DNA of 64,000 nt from Romboutsia_C sp015668195. GTDB lineage: Bacteria > Bacillota > Clostridia > Peptostreptococcales > Peptostreptococcaceae. Where the stretch lies: assembly GCF_015668195.1 (NCBI RefSeq), contig NZ_JADPFC010000002.1, positions 496,001 to 560,000 of the forward strand, in the 5' to 3' direction. The notes under the pieces were generated by a model that was given only the letters and a program-made list of their open reading frames with translations, was not told the origin of the DNA and made no database searches. Of this stretch, positions 9,313 through 18,741 are shown piece by piece. The translations under genes were made by a program, and so were the position numbers. Numbering within the stretch: position 1 is the first letter of the stretch; each line of letters starts with the position of its first letter.

Positions 9313-10815
9313 TTATAAGGATTCTGCCATAATTTTTCTACTTTCCATTACCTTTGATGCTGCTTTTTTAGCTATTTCCGTTTCACTAAAAGGTACTCTT
9401 TCACCTTTTATAAGTTGATATTCTTCATGTCCTTTACCTGCAAAGACTATCATATCTCCTTCTTTAGCTATCTCTATAGCTTTTATTATGGCTTCTTCTC
9501 TATCTGGCACTTTTATATACTCACATTTTGAACCTTCAAATGACTTAGCTATATCATTTATTACATCCATTGGATCTTCAAAATCTGGGTTATCTCCTGT
9601 TAATATACATAAGTCACACTCTCTAGCTGCAACATCTCCAAGTTCTTTTCTTCTTAACTTAGTTCTTCCTCCAACTGATCCAAATAAACATATTAATCTA
9701 TTGTGATCATATTTTTTAAGAGTTTGAAGTATATTTTCTAAACTAACTCCATTGTGAGCATAATCTATTATTACTGTTGCATAGTCAAGTACTGGTAGTA
9801 CTTCAACTCTACCTTTTACTTTAGCATTTTTAAGGGCATCTAGCATTAATCTTTGATCTATATTTAAATATCTACAAACTGATATAACTGCTAGTGCATT
9901 GTATATACTAAAAGTACCTGGTGAACATATATATGCATTAAATATATCATCTTTAGTTTCTACATCAAAGCTTGTCCCTAATGAATCTAACTCTCTAGAA
10001 TACTTTATATTTTTAGCTTTTAAATCTGCATCTTTTTCTATACCAAAAGTTTCTATATGACAAGTTGCATGTTTTATTATGTCTTTAGCATATTTATCAT
10101 CTATATTTATTATTCCATGGTCACATAATGTAAATAATTTAGCCTTACACTCTAAGTAATGTTCAAATGTTGGATGTTCTTTTGGCCCTATGTGATCTGG
10201 AGATAAGTTTGAGAATATTCCTATATCAAAACTTACATCTTCAACTCTATTCATCATTATCCCACCAGAAGATACCTCCATAGATACACATTTAACACCT
10301 TCATCTAGCATAGTTCTAAATATTCTGTGTAGCTCATAGCTTTCTGGAGTAGTATTAACTGTTTTTTCACTCTTACCATTGTAAAAAGTTCCATTAGTTC
10401 CTATTACACCTGTGTTTATTCCAGCTTGATTTAATACTTCACTTATATAGTTTGTTATAGTTGTCTTTCCTTTAGTTCCTGTTACACCTATTACTTTTAA
10501 TTCTCTTGATGGATTACCAAAGTAATTTGATGATATCTTTGATAGTGCTATTCTACTATCTTTTACAAATAACTTTATAGCATCATCTTCTAAATCTACA
10601 TCATCTTGTAGTATAAATACTCTAGCCCCTCTTTTATATGCATCTTTAGCATATTTATGACCATCTACAGTTTCACCCTTTATGGCTACAAATATATATC
10701 CATCTTCACATTTAGAAGAGTTGTATGCTATATCTTTTATTTCTGTATTTTCTATTTCATTCCAAGGCTTTTGAGAGGTAAATTCTACCCCATTCATAAC
10801 TTCTAATAATTTCAT
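9313..10815 (-). CDS. murE: MurE-type UDP-MurNAc-dipeptide ligase, not the meso-DAP type
   Basis: 500 residues with the three Mur-ligase domains. The N-terminal UDP-binding domain spans about residues 1-105, the ATPase domain has GVTGTKGKTT at 110-119 and the carbamylated-lysine region LECKAKLF near 221-228, and the C-terminal domain begins near 335 (KGRVEVLP). MurE enzymes add the third residue to UDP-MurNAc-L-Ala-D-Glu in the cytoplasm. The DNPR motif that binds meso-diaminopimelate reads DNPD here (408-411), which argues for another amino acid, most simply L-lysine. The neighbouring D-Asp ligase and racemase fit a lysine side chain to which D-Asp is added. AGGAGGG precedes the ATG. It is transcribed separately from those two genes, since a terminator lies between. 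It could instead be a paralog of a second MurE elsewhere. Confidence 0.85.
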   Translation of the reverse strand: MKLLEVMNGVEFTSQKPWNEIENTEIKDIAYNSSKCEDGYIFVAIKGETVDGHKYAKDAYKRGARVFILQDDVDLEDDAIKLFVKDSRIALSKISSNYFGNPSRELKVIGVTGTKGKTTITNYISEVLNQAGINTGVIGTNGTFYNGKSEKTVNTTPESYELHRIFRTMLDEGVKCVSMEVSSGGIMMNRVEDVSFDIGIFSNLSPDHIGPKEHPTFEHYLECKAKLFTLCDHGIINIDDKYAKDIIKHATCHIETFGIEKDADLKAKNIKYSRELDSLGTSFDVETKDDIFNAYICSPGTFSIYNALAVISVCRYLNIDQRLMLDALKNAKVKGRVEVLPVLDYATVIIDYAHNGVSLENILQTLKKYDHNRLICLFGSVGGRTKLRRKELGDVAARECDLCILTGDNPDFEDPMDVINDIAKSFEGSKCEYIKVPDREEAIIKAIEIAKEGDMIVFAGKGHEEYQLIKGERVPFSETEIAKKAASKVMESRKIMAESL

Positions 10816-10975
10816 CTTTAGCCCTCCTAATAAGTCTTCTTATCTATGTAAGTATAGCACAATATTGAGTTTTTTGATAAAAAAATTATTGTTGTATATA
10901 TAACTTTTTGTATAATTTTATACCTTTTATAAGACTTTAATAATTTAAGATATTAATTTTTATAATCTTTATAAA

Positions 10976-11001
10976 AGCAGAGTAGTATATACCACTCTGC
11001 T
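10976..11001 (-). terminator. Terminator after the racemase gene
   Basis: AGCAGAGTAGTATATACCACTCTGCT forms an 11-bp hairpin with one mismatch, followed on the minus strand by TTTTAT. It separates the ligase-racemase unit from the murE-type gene. Confidence 0.75.
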
Positions 11002-11041
11002 TTCTTTGTTTTTAGTCTTTAAATTATATATAAAGCTTATT

Positions 11042-11746
11042 TTAAGCTTCCTTAACTTTTTTTCCACTATTTTCTATAGACTTTCTAGCTAAAACTTCTA
11101 GTGAATCTATATAAAAATCACCATCTAATTTGTTGTCATTTTTAAGTATTGAAAGCTCTGTACATCCTAGTATAACTCCGTCACAATCATTTGATTTTAG
11201 ATAATCAATAATAGCATTGAATTTATTCATATCTGCAGGCTTTCCACTTTTTATATCATTGTAGATTATATTCATTACATCACTTTGTCTATCTTCATCT
11301 AGTGTTAAATAATCTATTTCATATTTTTCACACATGTTTTGATATAACCTAGTTTTTATATTTCCAGTTGTAGCTAGTATACCTAATTTTTTATGTCCAT
11401 TTTCTTTAGCATGTTTTACAGTCTCTTCTATTATATTTACAACAGGTATATTTACACTTTCTGAAATTTCTTTATAGAAATAATGTGCTGTATTACAAGT
11501 TATTACTATAAAATCTGAGCCACATGCCTCTAACCTTTTACTGTCTTTTATAAGAACATCTACTGGAGAATTTTCACTTTCTCCTATTATATACGCGGTT
11601 CTATCAGGAGTAGTAGCTCGGTTAGTTATTATCATATCAACATGGTCTTGATCAGACTTTGCATCTGTTAATCTAACTACCATGTCAAAGAAATATACCG
11701 TGGCCATAGGTCCTAATCCACCAATAACTCCAACTGTTTTGTTCAT
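11042..11746 (-). CDS. Aspartate/glutamate racemase family protein, probable aspartate racemase
   Basis: 234 residues, cofactor-independent amino-acid racemase of the Asp/Glu family. Both catalytic cysteines are visible: C84 in VITCNTAH and C195 in LGCTEL. The N-terminus VGVIGGLGPMAT is typical of aspartate racemase. The reaction is L-Asp to D-Asp in the cytoplasm. It starts 15 bases after the stop of the ATP-grasp ligase gene, with GGTGAG before the ATG, so the two are co-transcribed. The pairing matches the D-Asp ligase/aspartate racemase pairs of enterococci and lactobacilli, where the racemase supplies D-Asp for cell-wall bridges. Confidence 0.9.
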   Translation of the reverse strand: MNKTVGVIGGLGPMATVYFFDMVVRLTDAKSDQDHVDMIITNRATTPDRTAYIIGESENSPVDVLIKDSKRLEACGSDFIVITCNTAHYFYKEISESVNIPVVNIIEETVKHAKENGHKKLGILATTGNIKTRLYQNMCEKYEIDYLTLDEDRQSDVMNIIYNDIKSGKPADMNKFNAIIDYLKSNDCDGVILGCTELSILKNDNKLDGDFYIDSLEVLARKSIENSGKKVKEA

Positions 11747-11761
11747 AATAATCTCACCAAT

Positions 11762-12976
11762 CTATTTACAATATTTTTTGAACTTTCTCATTTGGTTTAT
11801 GTTATATAATAATATATATAGACTTCTTTTAAAGTTTCCTTTTAAATCTTTGTCATATCCAAATGAAGTTGCACTTTTTCCTTGTGCTACTAATGATTTA
11901 GCTTTATTTACTAAAGCTTGATCTTTAACATACTTATAAACTACATTCTTTGGTATAACATGCCAGAAGAATGGGTCTTTTTGTATTTTTAAGTCTAATT
12001 CTTTGTTATATACTCTATCTTCTACAACATATCTAGCTATGTTGTTTCCTGAACTAGTTACATAGTAGTTACTTCTACCTTGTCTTAAGTTTATTTCAAA
12101 TACTTTATAAGTGTTATCTCTGCTATCAAATTTTATATCAAAATTAGAGAATCCTGTATAATTTATATCTTCTAGGAACGCCTTAAACTTTTCCATTAAG
12201 TCTTTATCATATTCTGTTATTATAGCAGCATGGTTTCCTATACCTTTTGGAGTATGTTCTTCTAATAATACGTGTCCTAAACACATCATTTTAACTTTAC
12301 CATGTTGATCAGAATAGCAAGTTAAAACTCTCATATGTGAATCATCACCTGGTATAAAGTCTTGTATTATTAAGTTTTTATCGTACTTACCAGCATATAT
12401 TGAGTTAGTTATTTCCTTGAACTCTGTTTCATTTTGTGCTATATAAGCTTTTTTCATTCCTTCAAATGGGAATTGCCAATATAATACACTATCAGAAGGT
12501 TTTATTATCACTGGATACTTAAATCCAAAATCTTTTATTTCATCACCTTTTGAATATATGAAAGTCTTGGGATAATCTAATCCTTTTTCTTCACACATTT
12601 TATAGAATAATTCTTTTTCTATTAACTTATCTTTTAATTCCTTACCTATATATGGAACTATGTACTTTTCTTTAAGTATATCTCTATGATCTATTATTAA
12701 TTCTGCATATTCATCAGTACATCCCATTATTATTAGCTTTTTATTAGGTGCAGCTAGTTCATCTGCAGTTTTAAGTAAAACATCTATAAATTCTTTTTCT
12801 TCTGTTATTCTTTCGTCTATTCTAAAATCTATTATATTACTATCTTTTGTCGCTCCTAATGCATATCTACCAAAAGCTATAGACTTAACTCCATAGGCTT
12901 CGTGGTATGCTCTTGCTACTGAGTAGCAATTTATATCGCCACCAACCAATACTGGTTGTATTATTATATTATCCAC
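11762..12976 (-). CDS. ATP-grasp D-aspartate ligase-like protein (cell-wall bridge)
   Basis: About 404 residues of ATP-grasp ligase. Landmarks are the N-terminal VGGDINCYSVARAYHEAYG, the mid-domain FIPGDDSHMRVLTCY, KMMCLGHVLLEE, and the Mg/ATP-binding FEINLRQGRSNYY. These closely resemble my recollection of Enterococcus faecium Asl, which joins D-Asp to the epsilon-amino group of L-Lys in the peptidoglycan precursor. The start chosen is GTG at 12976, with AGGTGG about 5 bases upstream. The in-frame ATG at 13003 lies close behind the promoter and has no ribosome binding site. It is the first gene of the unit with the racemase. The substrate assignment is inferred from the family and the neighbours. 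Confidence 0.8.
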   Translation of the reverse strand: MDNIIIQPVLVGGDINCYSVARAYHEAYGVKSIAFGRYALGATKDSNIIDFRIDERITEEKEFIDVLLKTADELAAPNKKLIIMGCTDEYAELIIDHRDILKEKYIVPYIGKELKDKLIEKELFYKMCEEKGLDYPKTFIYSKGDEIKDFGFKYPVIIKPSDSVLYWQFPFEGMKKAYIAQNETEFKEITNSIYAGKYDKNLIIQDFIPGDDSHMRVLTCYSDQHGKVKMMCLGHVLLEEHTPKGIGNHAAIITEYDKDLMEKFKAFLEDINYTGFSNFDIKFDSRDNTYKVFEINLRQGRSNYYVTSSGNNIARYVVEDRVYNKELDLKIQKDPFFWHVIPKNVVYKYVKDQALVNKAKSLVAQGKSATSFGYDKDLKGNFKRSLYILLYNINQMRKFKKYCK

Positions 12977-13026
12977 ACTTTCCACCTCGTTTAAGAATTT
13001 CATTAATAGTTAAATTCATCTTATTA

Positions 13027-13055
13027 ATTATACTTGATTTACATTATTATGTCAA
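13027..13055 (-). promoter_or_regulatory. Consensus sigma-A promoter of the D-Asp ligase-racemase unit
   Basis: On the minus strand TTGACA (13050-13055) and TATAAT (13027-13032) are separated by exactly 17 bases. This is a perfect consensus promoter, implying strong constitutive transcription. Its position supports the GTG start at 12976. Confidence 0.88.
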
Positions 13056-13183
13056 AATTCTAGTTACTTCAACTTATTTACAATAAATACTATATTAAGT
13101 CCTATTTTAAATGTTATTTTGCTTATTTTTTAACTTAATATTCTCAAATTTAATTTAAATATTTAAGGATATCATCTTAATAT

Positions 13184-13219
13184 AAAAAGCCAGTTATAAA
13201 ATTTTATAACTAGCTTTTT
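13184..13219 (-). terminator. Terminator of the glucose PTS gene
   Basis: An 18-base inverted repeat with one mismatch (13184-13201 with 13202-13219) ends in TTTTTAT on the minus strand, just after the EIICBA stop codon. Confidence 0.85.
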
Positions 13220-13225
13220 TATTAA

Positions 13226-15280
13226 CTATTTAACTATATTTACTCTATTTTTTTCCTTAGCTTTTATAGGACCTTCTTTTATAGATATCTTTTCATCTGG
13301 TCCTAAATTAGTAAATACTACTGGACTTATTGTTGATGTTGCATTTTTTTCAATATAATCTAAATCCATTTTTACTAGTTTATCTCCAGCTTTAACTTTT
13401 TGTCCAACTTCAACAAATACTTCAAAGCCTTTACCTTCTAATTTAACGGTTTCTATTCCTAAATGTATAAGTACTTCTCTTCCATTTTCTGATTCTATTA
13501 TCACTGCATGTTTAGTTGGGAATACAACTCCTACTGTACCATTTACTGGAGAATATATTTCTCCATCATTAGATTTTATAGCAAATCCATCTCCCATTAA
13601 TTTAGTTGAGAATACTTCATCTGGAACTTGTGATATATCCATTAGTTCACCATTTACTAAAGATATTATTTCTTCACCTGTAGAAGTTAGTTCTACTTCA
13701 TCTTTAGCCTTAGGCTCAGCTTCTTTTACTTCAGCCTTTTTGATTTCACCTTTTTTAGGTGCATTAACTTTTACTTTTCCTGATATTATTTCATTTATTT
13801 CTGATTTTAATGTATCTGATTTTGGTCCAAATATAGCTTGTACATTATTTCCAACTACCATAACACCTGCTGCTCCAAGTTCTTTAAGTCTTGCTTGGTC
13901 TACTTTGTTTATATCTTCAACAGCCACTCTAAGTCTTGTTATACAAGCATCTAAGCTTTTTAAGTTTTCTTTGTTTCCTAGTGCTTCTAGTATTCCTGCT
14001 GCTAATTCACTTTTGTTTAATGTTGCATTTGTGCTATCTTCACTTTCATCTTCTCTACCTGGAGTCTTTAAGTTAAATTTAGTTATTAAGAATCTAAATC
14101 CGAAGTAGTAAACTACTGCAAATCCTGCTCCAACTACTAATACTAAATACCATGGTGTTCTATTTGGTAGTACTCCAAATAGTAAGAAGTCAAATAATCC
14201 ACCTGAGAATGTCATACCTATTTTAATATTTAGTATTTGCATTACTGCAAATGATAAACCAGCAAATAAGCAGTGTACTGCAAATAATCCTGGTGCAACA
14301 AATAAAAATGCAAATTCTAATGGTTCAGTTATACCTGTTAAGAAAGATGTTAGTGCTGCTGATGCCATTATACCTGCAACATACTTTCTCTTTTCTGGCT
14401 TAGCTGTATGTATCATAGCAAGTGCAGCTGCTGGAAGTCCAAACATCATAAATGGGAACTTACCTGTCATAAATGTACCTGCTGTAAATGCTACACCATC
14501 TTTAAGTTGAGCAAAGAATATACTTTGGTCACCCATTACTAAGTTTCCAGCTTTATCTATGTATTCACCAAATTGATACCAGAAAGGATTATAGAACACA
14601 TGATGTAATCCAAAAGGTATTAATGCTCTTTCTATTATACCAAATACAAATGCTGCTAATGTTATGTTAGCTTCTATTACTGTTCTTGAGAAGTTTAATA
14701 ATGCATTTTGTATAGGTGGCCATATAAATGATAAGGCTATACCTATTAATATAGCTGATGCTGCTGTAACTATTGGAACAAATCTCTTACCTGCAAAGAA
14801 CCCTAAGTATTGAGGTAATTCAATTTTGTAGAATTTCTTATAAAGTCCTGCTGCAATTATACCAATTATAATACCACCAAAGACTCCTGTTTGAAGAGTT
14901 GGTATACCAACAGTCGTTGTATACATTGGGTTACCCATCATATCTGGTGTTACACCAGTCATTATACCCATAGATGTATTCATTATTAAGAAACCAACTA
15001 TTGCAGCTAATCCTGCGACACCTTCACCTTCAGTTAAACCAACTGCTACCCCAACGGCAAATAGTAAAGGTAGATTATCAAATATTATTCCTCCAGATCT
15101 TTCCATTATATTTATTATAAGTGGAAAAGCTCCCGTTGATAAAAACGGCATTTTTTCAACTAATGCAGGGTTTGCTAATGCATTACTTACACCTAGTAAT
15201 ATACCTGCTGCTGGAAGTAATGCAACTGGTAGCATTAAAGCTTTCCCTACTTTTTGTAAGACACCAAATATCTTTTTCAT
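13226..15280 (-). CDS. ptsG: PTS glucose-type EIICBA permease
   Basis: 684 residues in the order EIIC-EIIB-EIIA. The membrane EIIC part (about residues 1-395) has the glucose-family start KIFGVLQKVGKALMLPVALLPAAG. EIIB carries the phospho-cysteine C446 in ACITRLRV. EIIA carries H591 and the phospho-histidine H606 in VLIHLGIETV. It imports and phosphorylates glucose or a related sugar with phosphate from HPr, which is encoded at 47 kb. AAAGGAGAGG precedes the ATG. The gene follows a GlcT-type antiterminator and a RAT/terminator leader, so expression should require sugar-dependent antitermination. N-acetylglucosamine specificity cannot be excluded by eye. Confidence 0.93.
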   Translation of the reverse strand: MKKIFGVLQKVGKALMLPVALLPAAGILLGVSNALANPALVEKMPFLSTGAFPLIINIMERSGGIIFDNLPLLFAVGVAVGLTEGEGVAGLAAIVGFLIMNTSMGIMTGVTPDMMGNPMYTTTVGIPTLQTGVFGGIIIGIIAAGLYKKFYKIELPQYLGFFAGKRFVPIVTAASAILIGIALSFIWPPIQNALLNFSRTVIEANITLAAFVFGIIERALIPFGLHHVFYNPFWYQFGEYIDKAGNLVMGDQSIFFAQLKDGVAFTAGTFMTGKFPFMMFGLPAAALAMIHTAKPEKRKYVAGIMASAALTSFLTGITEPLEFAFLFVAPGLFAVHCLFAGLSFAVMQILNIKIGMTFSGGLFDFLLFGVLPNRTPWYLVLVVGAGFAVVYYFGFRFLITKFNLKTPGREDESEDSTNATLNKSELAAGILEALGNKENLKSLDACITRLRVAVEDINKVDQARLKELGAAGVMVVGNNVQAIFGPKSDTLKSEINEIISGKVKVNAPKKGEIKKAEVKEAEPKAKDEVELTSTGEEIISLVNGELMDISQVPDEVFSTKLMGDGFAIKSNDGEIYSPVNGTVGVVFPTKHAVIIESENGREVLIHLGIETVKLEGKGFEVFVEVGQKVKAGDKLVKMDLDYIEKNATSTISPVVFTNLGPDEKISIKEGPIKAKEKNRVNIVK

Positions 15281-15339
15281 AATACCTCTCCTTTATATTT
15301 TTAATTTTAGAAAGTTTTAAATTTCATTGATTAAATAAA

Positions 15340-15486
15340 AAAGACTTAAATCTATAAAAATAACTTAAAGATAAATTATTACAACTACAATCAATATTAT
15401 TATGTATATATTGATTGTAATTATTACATAAATTTAACTTATTATTACTTTTATAAACTTAAGTCTTGCCTGCTCAACCAGTAACA
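15340..15486 (-). promoter_or_regulatory. RAT antiterminator/terminator switch in the ptsG leader
   Basis: On the minus strand a RAT-like element (GTTACTGGTTGAGCAGGCAA, 15467-15486) overlaps the 5' arm of a very long terminator. That arm (about 15445-15468) pairs over 24 positions with 15340-15363, followed by TTTTTTATTT. A second hairpin (15387-15397 with 15408-15418) sits in the loop. RNA-bound, active GlcT should stabilise the RAT and block the terminator. Confidence 0.85.
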
Positions 15487-15546
15487 ATCTTATTGTTTAT
15501 ACTTTCTATTTAATATATATTATTAAAGGTTTAACCTTATAATATT

Positions 15547-16386
15547 TTACTTTATAGCTGATATTACTCTATTTATATGTAGTGTAAGATATAAAAGCTC
15601 ATCTTCTGTAACTATATACTCATGATTATTTTCTATATATTTTTTAATCTTACAAGAACAATTATATGGTTTTTCATATTGGATTTTTATAATTTCTAAA
15701 AGTTCATTGTCATTATTTTCTACTTGTTCTTTTTTTATAAGTCGTTTTGCAAAGAATTTTAAATGAGTTACTAATCTATCATAGTTAAAATCATCTTCTT
15801 TAAATTCTACTGAATAATAATATCTTATAATATTTAGTATTTCTTTTACTATCTTAGTCATTAAAAATGATTCTTTAGTACTTTCTTTATAATTTGCATT
15901 TATAATATGCATAGCTATAAATGCTGCTTCATCTTTTGTGAAATTTACATTAAATTCTTTGTTTATATAATCTATTGCCCACATTCCTATTTGGAATTCT
16001 TTTTTATGAATTCTTTTTATTTCATAAAGTAAATCATTTTTAATTTCTATATTTTGATTATACCTTTTAATTGCAAATGATATATGATCTGCTAGTGCTA
16101 CATATATATAATCGTCAAGTTCTGCATTTAAATTTTGTTTTGCATATTCTATTATCTTAGAAGTTACATTAAATATATCTTCATCCACTTCAGTAGCTAT
16201 CCTAGTTATCTTTTTAGCCAAGTTTTCATCTTCCATAACAAATTTCTTTTCAATTTTATCTTGGTCTACTTTTTCTCCAACCTTTTTTTTAAATCCAATT
16301 CCACATCCAGTGAGTACTAGTTCTTTATTAGTTTCATCATCTACAACCAATACTACATTGTTATTGTATATTTTTTGAATTAGCAT
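15547..16386 (-). CDS. glcT: BglG/GlcT-family transcriptional antiterminator
   Basis: 279 residues. An N-terminal RNA-binding CAT domain (about residues 1-55, IYNNNVVLVVDDETNKELVL) is followed by two PTS-regulation domains. PRD1 holds a histidine in ALADHISFAIKR and another in FIAMHIINA. PRD2 holds them in LVTHLKFFAKRL and LTLHINRVIS. Phosphorylation of PRD histidines by the PTS controls dimerisation and RNA binding. GAGGTGAG lies upstream of the ATG. The gene stands immediately before the ptsG RAT leader and has a RAT of its own, so it should control both ptsG and itself. Confidence 0.94.
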   Translation of the reverse strand: MLIQKIYNNNVVLVVDDETNKELVLTGCGIGFKKKVGEKVDQDKIEKKFVMEDENLAKKITRIATEVDEDIFNVTSKIIEYAKQNLNAELDDYIYVALADHISFAIKRYNQNIEIKNDLLYEIKRIHKKEFQIGMWAIDYINKEFNVNFTKDEAAFIAMHIINANYKESTKESFLMTKIVKEILNIIRYYYSVEFKEDDFNYDRLVTHLKFFAKRLIKKEQVENNDNELLEIIKIQYEKPYNCSCKIKKYIENNHEYIVTEDELLYLTLHINRVISAIK

Positions 16387-16508
16387 ATATACTCACCTCT
16401 ATTCTTTAGATCAATCATTATTAAATAAACTTAGTTTAAATTTTAGTTGTTTTTTGTATATATTTTTACCTTAATTATTTTTTAACAAAATATATGTATA
16501 AATACAAA

Positions 16509-16570
16509 ATACCTAAATTAAGACACTAAAATAAAGTCTCAACTTAGGTATTGCCTGCTTTATCAGTAAC
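16509..16570 (-). promoter_or_regulatory. RAT antiterminator/terminator switch in the glcT leader
   Basis: On the minus strand GTTACTGATAAAGCAGGCAA (16551-16570) matches the ptsG RAT at 16 of 20 positions, including the GCAGGCAA end. It overlaps a terminator stem formed by 16536-16551 and 16509-16524. This predicts autoregulation of the antiterminator gene. Confidence 0.82.
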
Positions 16571-16631
16571 AATCCAAAATATTGATAAGTAAATATTTGT
16601 ATATTTTTATTCAAGTTTTATTTATATTATA

Positions 16632-16660
16632 ATTTTATAATAGGTATTTAATTCTGTCAA
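16632..16660 (-). promoter_or_regulatory. Sigma-A promoter of glcT
   Basis: TTGACA (16655-16660) and TAAAAT (16632-16637) on the minus strand with a 17-base spacer, about 60 bases before the RAT element. Confidence 0.78.
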
Positions 16661-16677
16661 GAACTTTAGGAAAACAT

Positions 16678-18639
16678 TTATTTCTCTTTAATCAACCCTT
16701 TTCTATAAGCTAATAAAAGTAACTTTAAATCTTTTACTTCTTGTTCTAATATTTTACCTGCATCAGTATCTCTTACTGTTTTTCGTTTTGCTTTATGTTC
16801 TACTACTTCTGTAGTTGACAGTATATCACTTTCTTTTTTTATAGCATCTTCTGCTGATGTAAAAGGTTGGTGTGAAACTAATTGTAAACTATGAGAATTA
16901 TATATTAAAGTATAACCTGCAAGTCCTGTTTTATTTTGATATGCTCTTGAAAAACCACCATCTATAACTAGTATTTTTCCATTTGCCTTTATAGGACTTT
17001 CACCATTTTTACTTTCTACAGGAACATGACCATTTATAATATGTCCATCTGTTAGGTCTAAGTTAAATTCTTCAAATATCTTTTCACACATTTTTTCATC
17101 TTCTCTTAATTTGAAATATGGATTTTTATTTTCCTTGTGACTTTCTTTCTCCGCTATAAAATATCTTTCAAAAGTAGTCATGTCATCTTTACCAAATAAT
17201 GATGAACACTTTCCTGTCCAAAGATACCACATCATGTCCATTCCATATTGCTTTTGAGTTGTATTTTCTTTAAAGAAATATCCTTCTCTAGATATAGCTT
17301 CCATCTTATCCATTAAAGCTTTACCCTTATATTCTTTACCTTGTATTTTCATAGACATAAAGCTCTTGTCTTCATTTAAAGGTACACATCCGTGTATAAG
17401 TAAGTTAGAGTTTGCTGTTAAGTATATACTTCCTTTTGAGAATAAGAAAGAAATATGTTTTTGAAGTTTTTCACTATTTTTAAAAGATGATACTAACTTT
17501 TCTATAACTTCATTTTCTTCTTTACTTAGCTCATATGGGTTATTTTTATTTATAGTTGGGAAATTAGAATCCTTTAACTTATATACTTTACCCTTTAATT
17601 TAATAGTATTTTCTTCATAGTTTATATTATTAAGTAAAAGTCTATGCTGCATTTCAAACTCAGGTCTTCTATTTATAACTTCTCCCTCTAACTTAAACTG
17701 TATAATACTTATTGCCTTATGCATTTTAGCTATTAATGATTTTTCTTTTGTAGATACATTTTGATCACTAATTTTTGGCATGAAACAATGACAAGGGTCA
17801 TCCTTATAAGTTTCCATAGCAAAAGTGGCAAGAGGAAGTAAATTTATTCCGTATATATCTTCTATTATATCTAGATTTGCGTATCTAGCCGATATCCTAA
17901 GAGCATTTGCTATACAAGTTTTTTCTCCACTTGCAGCACCCATCCAAAGTATATCATGATTTCCCCATTGTATATCCACTGAATGATAATCCATTAAAGT
18001 GTCTATTACCACATCTGGTCTTGGTCCTCTATCATATATATCTCCTAATATATGAAGTCTATCTACTACTAGCTTTTGTATAACTTTAGATATAGCTATT
18101 ATAAATTCTTTTGCTCTATCAGTTTCTATTATTGTATCTACAATACTTTGGTAATAACATTGTTTATGCTTTATATCTATAGATTCATGAAGTAATTCTT
18201 CTATTATATATTTGAAATCCTCTGGTAATAATTTTCTTACTTTTGATCTAGTATATTTACTAGATGCATATTTGCAAAGTTCAACTAATCTATATATATT
18301 TATTCTATAAAAATCTTCTAGATTTTCTTCTTTCTTTATTATCAAATCTAGTTTTTGTTCTGGATAGTATACTAAAGTAGCTAATGCTTTTTTCTCATTT
18401 TCTCTCATAGTATTTGAAAATAGCTCTTCTATCTTTCTTTTTATGACCCCAGAACCATTTTTTAAAACATGAACAAAAGGCTCATATTCTCCATGTATAT
18501 CCGTTATAAAGTGTTCCGTCCCTTTAGGCAAGTTAAGTATTGCTTCTAGGTTTATTATTTCAGTACTTGCTTTTGATATGCTTGGATATTGTTTTGATAG
18601 TAGTTTTAAATATTTTAACTCATTTTCTAATGATTTCAA
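16678..18639 (-). CDS. fbp: Fructose-1,6-bisphosphatase, class III
   Basis: 653 residues, the expected length for the Firmicutes-type FBPase, which has a metallophosphoesterase fold. Motifs are FITDIHGEYEPF near residue 45, ILGDIYDRGPRPD near 200, WGNHDILWMG near 230, and NGHVPVESKNGE near 550. It hydrolyses fructose-1,6-bisphosphate in gluconeogenesis. The start is TTG at 18639, with GGAGG 8 bases upstream. It is a single gene; the promoter of glcT lies in its immediate 3' flank. Its position between glucose uptake and pyruvate:ferredoxin oxidoreductase groups it with central carbon functions. Confidence 0.95.
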   Translation of the reverse strand: MKSLENELKYLKLLSKQYPSISKASTEIINLEAILNLPKGTEHFITDIHGEYEPFVHVLKNGSGVIKRKIEELFSNTMRENEKKALATLVYYPEQKLDLIIKKEENLEDFYRINIYRLVELCKYASSKYTRSKVRKLLPEDFKYIIEELLHESIDIKHKQCYYQSIVDTIIETDRAKEFIIAISKVIQKLVVDRLHILGDIYDRGPRPDVVIDTLMDYHSVDIQWGNHDILWMGAASGEKTCIANALRISARYANLDIIEDIYGINLLPLATFAMETYKDDPCHCFMPKISDQNVSTKEKSLIAKMHKAISIIQFKLEGEVINRRPEFEMQHRLLLNNINYEENTIKLKGKVYKLKDSNFPTINKNNPYELSKEENEVIEKLVSSFKNSEKLQKHISFLFSKGSIYLTANSNLLIHGCVPLNEDKSFMSMKIQGKEYKGKALMDKMEAISREGYFFKENTTQKQYGMDMMWYLWTGKCSSLFGKDDMTTFERYFIAEKESHKENKNPYFKLREDEKMCEKIFEEFNLDLTDGHIINGHVPVESKNGESPIKANGKILVIDGGFSRAYQNKTGLAGYTLIYNSHSLQLVSHQPFTSAEDAIKKESDILSTTEVVEHKAKRKTVRDTDAGKILEQEVKDLKLLLLAYRKGLIKEK

Positions 18640-18741
18640 CTTCTAATCCTCCAAACTTAAATAATTATATATTTATTGTATCACATTTATAATTAGTATA
18701 CACTATTTAAGTTTATTATTATCACATAATAAGTCAAATAC

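Noticed and set aside
12977..13003. The ATG at 13003 as start of the D-Asp ligase
   Set aside because: It lies about 17 bases from the expected transcription start and has no ribosome binding site; the GTG at 12976 does.
13740..14108. A 122-codon frame antisense to ptsG
   Set aside because: Shadow of a real, fully motif-supported gene on the other strand.
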